Positions 3,694 to 7,793 of a stretch of DNA of 7,793 bases are shown here, in pieces. The notes under the pieces are model-generated. The model did not search any database. It saw only the letters and a program-made list of their open reading frames with translations, and was not told the origin of the DNA. The stretch lies in contig CAAEEX010000083.1 in assembly GCA_900755005.1 (NCBI GenBank), forward strand, positions 1 through 7,793, given 5' to 3'. Each line of letters starts with the position of its first letter. Positions within the stretch are counted from its first letter, which is position 1. Both the position numbers and the translations under genes were made by a program. This DNA comes from an uncultured Collinsella sp. (GTDB lineage: Bacteria > Actinomycetota > Coriobacteriia > Coriobacteriales > Coriobacteriaceae).

Positions 3694-6576
3694 ATGACGC
3701 TACTGTATTTCCTTACCCTGTTTCCGCTGGTACCGGCGCTGGGCATGCTGTTCGCGCGCGGCGACCGCGCCCGCGATGCGGTGGGGCTCATAGGTTCCGG
3801 CATTATTATGGCGGTGACAGTTGTAGTCGCCGTCATGTTTTTTGGCACGGGTCCGCAGAGCTTTGAGGTTGCCCCCGGCACCTCGCATGTGCTCTCGATC
3901 ATCAGCTCCGTCATCGACGTAATTCTGTGCGCCGTCATCCTGTACAACGCGTACAAATATAGGAACGCGCTCACCACGGTGCTCGGCATAGTCCAGCTGG
4001 TGGGCTCGCTCGCCTTTGCAGCCATGACGCTGCCCGCGGCCGAAGCCGTCACGGCGACGCCGCTCTACCTGGACTACATGAGTGTGATCATGGTCCTCGC
4101 CGTCGGTATCGTCGGCAGCCTAATCTGCGTGTATGCCCTGGGCTACATGAAGGACTTTCAGGCCCATGACGAGCACGAGGCCGCGCTGCGCGGGCAGACC
4201 GCGCCCGACCGACGCCCGCAGTTCCTGGCGCTTATGTTTCTGTTCCTCTCGGCCATGTTCGTCATCGTGACGAGCGACAACCTTGAGTGGCTGTTCTGCG
4301 GCTGGGAAATCACCACCGTGTGCTCGTTCCTTATGATTGGCTACACGCGCACGCCCGAGGCCATCAAGAACGCCTTCACCCAGATTATCCTTAACATGCT
4401 GGGCGGCATCGCGTTTTTGGCGGGCCTTATGTTCCTGCACGTTAACGGCATGCCGCTGACCATCTCGGGCATGATCGAGCTTTCCGGCTCCGGAACCGCG
4501 CAATCCGCGCTGCTGGTGATGCCGGTCATTCTGCTGTCGCTCGCCGCACTCACCAAGGCCGCACAGATGCCGTTCCACACGTGGCTGCTCGGTGCCATGG
4601 TTGCCCCCACGCCCACGAGCGCCCTGCTGCACTCGTCAACCATGGTCAAAGCCGGCGTGTTCCTGATGGTCAAGCTGAGCCCGCTCTATGCCATCTATCC
4701 CGTGACCGGCTTTATGGTCACGAGTGTGGGTGCCATCACGTTTTTGCTCGCCGCCCTCATGGCCATCTCGCAGAGCAACGCCAAACGCGTGCTCGCGTAC
4801 TCCACCATTTCCAACTTGGGCCTCATCAGTGCCTGCTTGGGTGTCGGCGCGCCCGAGGCCGTATGGGCGGCCATCTTCCTGATTCTGTTCCACACGGTGG
4901 CCAAGTCGCTGCTGTTCCTGTGCGTGGGCACGGCCGAGCATCATATCGGCAGCCGCGATATCGAGGACATGGACGGTATGTTCAGCCGCATGCCGCACCT
5001 GACGCGCCTGATGATGCTGGGCATCATGGGCATGTTTGTGGCGCCGTTTGGCATGCTCGTGTCCAAGTGGGGTGCCCTGGTGGCGTTTGCCCAGACCGGC
5101 AACGTGCTCATGATCATGGTGCTTGCCTTTGGCTCGGCCGCGACGTTCTTCTTCTGGGGCAAGTGGCTTGCCAAGCTTTCGGGCGTCGACCCCACGGCTC
5201 AAAACGTTGAGGTCAATGTCCATAAGACCGAATGGATGGCGCTCAACACCATCGCCGCGCTGCTGATTCTGTGCTGCGTGGCGTTCCCGGTTATCTCGAG
5301 CGGTCTGGTGTCGCCTTACTTGGCCATGGTATTTGGCCGCGTGCCGTACGTTATTGGCAAGGATGCCATGTATCTGATGGTGGTTATCGTGGCGTTTATC
5401 GCCGTGGTGCTGCTGACGTCGTTCCGCGTGAGCAACAAACCGCACGTAAACGTATATCTTTCGGGTGTGGGAACCGACAATTACCGCCATTTTCGCGGCT
5501 CGATGGGACGCGAGGTGAAGGCCGAAAAGCGCAATTGGTACTCGGAGGACGCCCTTGGCGAGAAGCGCATTGGCCCCGCGGGTAGCGTCGTGTGCTGCAG
5601 CATTATCCTGTTCGCGCTGCTGTGTTGCGCGTGGATTGGGCCCGAGCGGCTTGCCATGAGCGCGCCCTCGGTGCTGCGCGGCAAGTATTTCGAAGGCTCG
5701 GGCGTCGTGGGCATTTTTATTGGCACCGTGGCGTTTGCCCTGATCGCGCCGATTGTGGGCGGCCTGATCGACGGTCTTGACCGTAAGCTTTCGGCTCGCA
5801 TGCAGGGCCGCGTGGGCCCGCGCTTGCTGCAGCCCTTCTACGACGTTGCCAAGCTGCTGCGCAAGGCCCCTGCCAGCGTAAACACCATGGATGATACCTA
5901 CATGGCGTGCGCGCTCATCTTTACCGTCGTGGGCGGCGGCATCTTTGTGTCGGGCTCCAACACGCTGCTGTGCGCTTTTATGGTGACGCTCGCCGCGATC
6001 TTTGTGGTGTTGGCGTCCGCCTCGACGCAAAGCCCGTTTGCCCAGGTTGGTGCCGATCGCGAGCTGCTGCAGGTTATGAGCTACGAGCCCGCCGTTCTGC
6101 TGATGAGCGTGGGCCTCTACCTTGCCACCGACAGCTTTGATTCCATCGCCGTGACCGGGCAGTCGGCGCCCATCATCGTGTACAGCGCGCCCATTTTCCT
6201 CGCGCTGCTCGCGGTGCTTACCATCAAGCTGCGCAAGTCGCCGTTCGATCTTTCGTACTCGCATCACGCGCATCAGGAGATTGTCCAGGGCGTCGCCACC
6301 GAGATGAGCGGCAGCACGCTGGCCAAGATGACCCTTATGCACTGGTGCGAGACCGTGCTGTTTTTGATGTGGGTGGGCATGTTCTTTGTTTGGGACAACC
6401 CCGTGAGCTGGGTCGTCGCCCTGGTCGTGATGGCTGCGACGTATTTTGTCGAGGTGCTGATTGATAACACCTTCGCGCGCAGCACCTGGCGCAGCTGCTT
6501 TAAGCTCGGCTGGGGCGTGGCGCTGGTGTTTGGCCTGCTCAGCCTTATGCCCATCCTCGTCGACGTGTTTATTTAG
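3694..6576 (+). CDS. echA-echB: Fused Ech-type hydrogenase membrane subunits: EchA (NuoL/HyfB-like) + EchB (NuoH/HyfC-like)
   Basis: This 960-residue polytopic membrane protein joins two subunits usually made separately. Residues 1 to about 648 form an antiporter-like ion pump. Its polar residues in membrane helices match the NuoL channel: E205 (GWE), K288 (TKAAQMPFHTW), K319 (PTPTSALLHSSTMVKAG), K364 (AKRVLAYSTISNLG), H400 and K404 (HTVAKSLLFL). A charged, probably cytoplasmic loop (about 581-629) and one helix (631-648) end this part. Residues from about 665 form the anchor subunit: GLDRKLSARMQGRVGP (694-709), SPFAQVGADRELLQVMSYEP (780-799) and SPFDLSYSHHAHQEIV (849-864), the last very like EchB. 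The roughly 20-residue linker should lie outside the membrane, so the junction is topologically sound. No ribosome site precedes the internal methionine at 655, which argues for a true fusion. In the complex, EchA-like helices move H+ or Na+ while EchB-like helices dock the hydrogenase arm. Hyf/Hyc- or Nuo-type membership is less likely than Ech, given the next genes. Confidence 0.92.
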   Translation: MTLLYFLTLFPLVPALGMLFARGDRARDAVGLIGSGIIMAVTVVVAVMFFGTGPQSFEVAPGTSHVLSIISSVIDVILCAVILYNAYKYRNALTTVLGIVQLVGSLAFAAMTLPAAEAVTATPLYLDYMSVIMVLAVGIVGSLICVYALGYMKDFQAHDEHEAALRGQTAPDRRPQFLALMFLFLSAMFVIVTSDNLEWLFCGWEITTVCSFLMIGYTRTPEAIKNAFTQIILNMLGGIAFLAGLMFLHVNGMPLTISGMIELSGSGTAQSALLVMPVILLSLAALTKAAQMPFHTWLLGAMVAPTPTSALLHSSTMVKAGVFLMVKLSPLYAIYPVTGFMVTSVGAITFLLAALMAISQSNAKRVLAYSTISNLGLISACLGVGAPEAVWAAIFLILFHTVAKSLLFLCVGTAEHHIGSRDIEDMDGMFSRMPHLTRLMMLGIMGMFVAPFGMLVSKWGALVAFAQTGNVLMIMVLAFGSAATFFFWGKWLAKLSGVDPTAQNVEVNVHKTEWMALNTIAALLILCCVAFPVISSGLVSPYLAMVFGRVPYVIGKDAMYLMVVIVAFIAVVLLTSFRVSNKPHVNVYLSGVGTDNYRHFRGSMGREVKAEKRNWYSEDALGEKRIGPAGSVVCCSIILFALLCCAWIGPERLAMSAPSVLRGKYFEGSGVVGIFIGTVAFALIAPIVGGLIDGLDRKLSARMQGRVGPRLLQPFYDVAKLLRKAPASVNTMDDTYMACALIFTVVGGGIFVSGSNTLLCAFMVTLAAIFVVLASASTQSPFAQVGADRELLQVMSYEPAVLLMSVGLYLATDSFDSIAVTGQSAPIIVYSAPIFLALLAVLTIKLRKSPFDLSYSHHAHQEIVQGVATEMSGSTLAKMTLMHWCETVLFLMWVGMFFVWDNPVSWVVALVVMAATYFVEVLIDNTFARSTWRSCFKLGWGVALVFGLLSLMPILVDVFI

Positions 6577-6580
6577 GAGG
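6574..6580 (+). promoter_or_regulatory. Ribosome-binding site of echC overlapping the upstream stop
   Basis: TAGGAGG contains the stop codon of the fused membrane subunit and a full GGAGG, 8 nt before ATG 6589. This favours 6589 over the in-frame ATG at 6601 and suggests translational coupling within the operon. Confidence 0.8.
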
Positions 6581-6588
6581 CGGCATCC

Positions 6589-7197
6589 ATGGATCATAAA
6601 ATGTCGCGCTCGCCGTGGGTTATTCATTACGACGGCTCGAGCTGCAACGGATGCGATATCGAGGTGCTGGCCTCGCTCACGCCGTTGTTCGATGCGGAGC
6701 GTTTTGGCGTGGTCAACACCGGCAACCCCAAGCATGCGGATATCTTTTTGGTGACGGGTTCGGTCAACGCGCAGAACCTGCCCGTCGTGCGTCAGATCTA
6801 CAACCAGATGCTTGAGCCCAAGTGCGTGGTGGCGTGTGGCATTTGCGCGTGCTCGGGCGGCGTGTTCCGCGATGCCTACAACGTGATCGGCGGCGTGGAC
6901 CGCGCGATTCCCGTGGACGTGTACGCGCCCGGGTGTGCCATTCGCCCCGAGACCGTGATCGATGCCATCGTGGAGGCGTGCGGCATTCTGGACCAGAAGG
7001 AGGCCGTGATGCGTGCCGGCGGCGACCCGCTTACCGTGGGCGGCGCCGCTACCTGGGACGGTGGCGTTGAGCTGGGCGAGGACGGGTTTGTGGCTGCTGC
7101 GGAGGCCAGCGCGGACGATGCTCCCGCGGCTGGCGACGCGGCCGTCAAGCCCGCCGCTGCTGCCGCCGCACCCGCCGCTGCAAAGGAGGCCGAGTAA
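6589..7197 (+). CDS. echC: Ech-type hydrogenase small subunit (NuoB/HycG-like, [4Fe-4S])
   Basis: This 202-residue soluble subunit carries the iron-sulfur cluster nearest the [NiFe] site and passes electrons between the ferredoxin-like subunit and the large subunit. The likely cluster ligands are C19 and C22 (SSCNGCDIEVLASLTP), C86 (GICACSGG) and C116 (PGCAIRP), the pattern of NuoB and group 4 small subunits. The phrases HYDGSSCNGCDIE, NTGNPKHADIFLVTG and NVIGGVDRAIPVDVY point to EchC rather than respiratory NuoB. Extra cysteines C79, C83 and C88 crowd the third ligand. The core ends near residue 145. The rest is a tail ending in an Ala/Pro-rich stretch (169-202), longer than the roughly 150 residues I expect of this family. 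The start is fixed by a strong ribosome site 8 nt upstream, and the stop overlaps the next start by one base. Confidence 0.92.
   Translation: MDHKMSRSPWVIHYDGSSCNGCDIEVLASLTPLFDAERFGVVNTGNPKHADIFLVTGSVNAQNLPVVRQIYNQMLEPKCVVACGICACSGGVFRDAYNVIGGVDRAIPVDVYAPGCAIRPETVIDAIVEACGILDQKEAVMRAGGDPLTVGGAATWDGGVELGEDGFVAAAEASADDAPAAGDAAVKPAAAAAAPAAAKEAE
7182..7189 (+). promoter_or_regulatory. Ribosome-binding site of echD inside the end of echC
   Basis: AAAGGAGG lies 7 nt before ATG 7197 and is formed by the Ala-Lys-Glu codons at the very end of echC. Together with the TAATG stop/start overlap it fixes the echD start and implies translational coupling. Confidence 0.88.
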
Positions 7198-7793
7198 TGC
7201 AAAAGGCAATCTATACCACCGTCGGGATCGATGAGCTGCTGTCGCATGTGCAGGCGCTCAAGGGCGCCGGCGCGCGCTTTGTGCAGATGCATGCCGAGCG
7301 CTGCGTGGACGACGGTTCGTATCGCCTGATCTATACGTTTATCAACGTTCGTGCTGCTCAGGAGCATATTGCGCAGGACGGCAGCTATGCGATCGAGAAC
7401 CTGGTGGTTGAAGGTATCGACCAGTACCAGGAGATCCCGTCCATTAGCTCGTACTATCCGGCGGTGTTCCCGTTTGAGAACGAGGCGCACGACCTGTTTG
7501 GCCTTGCCATCACCGATATGCAGATCGACTTTAAGGGCTTTTTCTACCAGGTCTCGACCGCCGAGCCCATGAGCGTGATCACGCCTGAGGTGAAGGCCGC
7601 GCGCGAGAAGGCCATGAAGGTCCGCGCTGCCGCCGAGGCCAAGGCGCGCAAGGCTGCTGCCGAGAAGGCTGCCGCCGAAAAGGCCGCTGCGGAAAAGGCC
7701 GCCGCCGAGGAAGCCGCTGCCAAAAAAGCGGCCGCTGAGAAGGCCGCTGCCGAGAAGGCTGCCCGCTTTGCCCAGGCTGCCGCGCAGGCTGCC
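7197..7793 (+). CDS. echD: Ech-type hydrogenase NuoC-like subunit, 3' end beyond window
   Basis: 199 codons are open to the window edge with no stop. Residues 1 to about 130 resemble the NuoC / EchD / HyfG N-terminal domain. The clearest family sign is ENEAHDLFGLAI (94-105), equivalent to the E-x-x-x-D-L-F-G motif of NuoC, preceded by a YYPAVFPFE stretch. The usual GHPDLRR end of respiratory NuoC is absent and the region after the motif is short, as in small EchD subunits. The protein has no cofactor motif; it helps hold the large and small subunits in the peripheral arm. From residue 144 the sequence becomes Ala/Lys/Glu-rich, with seven KAAAE-type pentads (152-186). This is a likely charged single alpha helix or a coiled-coil or nucleic acid-like basic tail. 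The total length is unknown. The next genes expected are the [NiFe] large subunit and a ferredoxin-like subunit. Confidence 0.85.
   Translation, partial: MQKAIYTTVGIDELLSHVQALKGAGARFVQMHAERCVDDGSYRLIYTFINVRAAQEHIAQDGSYAIENLVVEGIDQYQEIPSISSYYPAVFPFENEAHDLFGLAITDMQIDFKGFFYQVSTAEPMSVITPEVKAAREKAMKVRAAAEAKARKAAAEKAAAEKAAAEKAAAEEAAAKKAAAEKAAAEKAARFAQAAAQAA
7650..7763 (+). repeat. Tandem 15-bp coding repeat (KAAAE pentads)
   Basis: About seven and a half copies of a 15-nt unit encode Lys-Ala-Ala-Ala-Glu, with one inverted-charge unit (EAAAK, residues 172-176) in the middle. Third positions vary between copies (GCC/GCT/GCG, GAA/GAG), which suggests the copies are not all freshly duplicated. Confidence 0.85.

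Noticed and set aside
4636..7209. An 857-codon open frame on the minus strand, opposite the hydrogenase genes.
   Set aside because: It overlaps three well-conserved + strand genes completely, has a His/Arg/Gly/Gln-rich composition with no domain, and arises because GC-rich third positions remove stop codons from that antisense frame.
3694..7793. Respiratory complex I (Nuo) or a Hyf/Hyc formate hydrogenlyase as the identity of the operon.
   Set aside because: The order pump-anchor-NuoB-NuoC, the small EchD-sized NuoC-like core and EchC/EchB-like phrases fit Ech better. The large subunit, which would settle this, lies outside the window.

Overview
The window is GC-rich, densely coding bacterial DNA, and every gene reads on the + strand. 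The best guess for its source is an anaerobic gut actinobacterium of the Coriobacteriia, with Collinsella or a close relative most likely. This is an inference from gene content and style: an Old Yellow Enzyme-type flavoprotein with an Fe-S cluster, an Ech-type energy-converting hydrogenase operon, and alanine/lysine-rich protein tails. No database search was possible, so the genus is tentative.

Layout. (1) 7-122: an initiator tRNA-fMet gene and its own intrinsic terminator. (2) 172-394: three related palindromic units spaced about 80 bp apart, each with a stem of 15-21 bp around a 25-nt centre. They form a small noncoding repeat cluster. (3) 531-2561: a three-domain flavin/Fe-S oxidoreductase of the 2,4-dienoyl-CoA/2-enoate reductase type, followed by a GC-rich hairpin and a strong terminator. 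(4) 2678-3001: an AT-rich gene-free stretch with small dyads and a weak promoter candidate. (5) 3002-3406: a stand-alone double helix-turn-helix protein resembling the first ORF (OrfA) of IS3/IS150-type elements, with its own terminator and no transposase ORF after it. (6) 3446-3693: a gene-free leader with several small inverted repeats. (7) 3694-7793 and beyond: the start of a membrane-bound group 4 [NiFe]-hydrogenase operon.

The operon follows the subunit order known for Ech hydrogenase (A-B-C-D-E-F). Here the antiporter-like ion-pump subunit (EchA/NuoL/HyfB-like) and the membrane anchor subunit (EchB/NuoH/HyfC-like) are joined in one 960-residue protein. Next come the [4Fe-4S] small subunit (EchC/NuoB-like) and the start of the NuoC-like subunit (EchD), which runs off the window. 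The nickel-bearing large subunit (EchE) and the ferredoxin-like subunit (EchF) would be expected just downstream. In characterised relatives such a complex passes electrons from reduced ferredoxin to protons, releasing H2 and moving H+ or Na+ across the membrane.

The points most worth a second look are the EchA-EchB fusion, the low-complexity tails on both soluble subunits (an Ala/Pro-rich tail on EchC and KAAAE pentads on EchD), the palindromic repeat cluster, and an oxidoreductase that seems to lack the usual active-site tyrosine.
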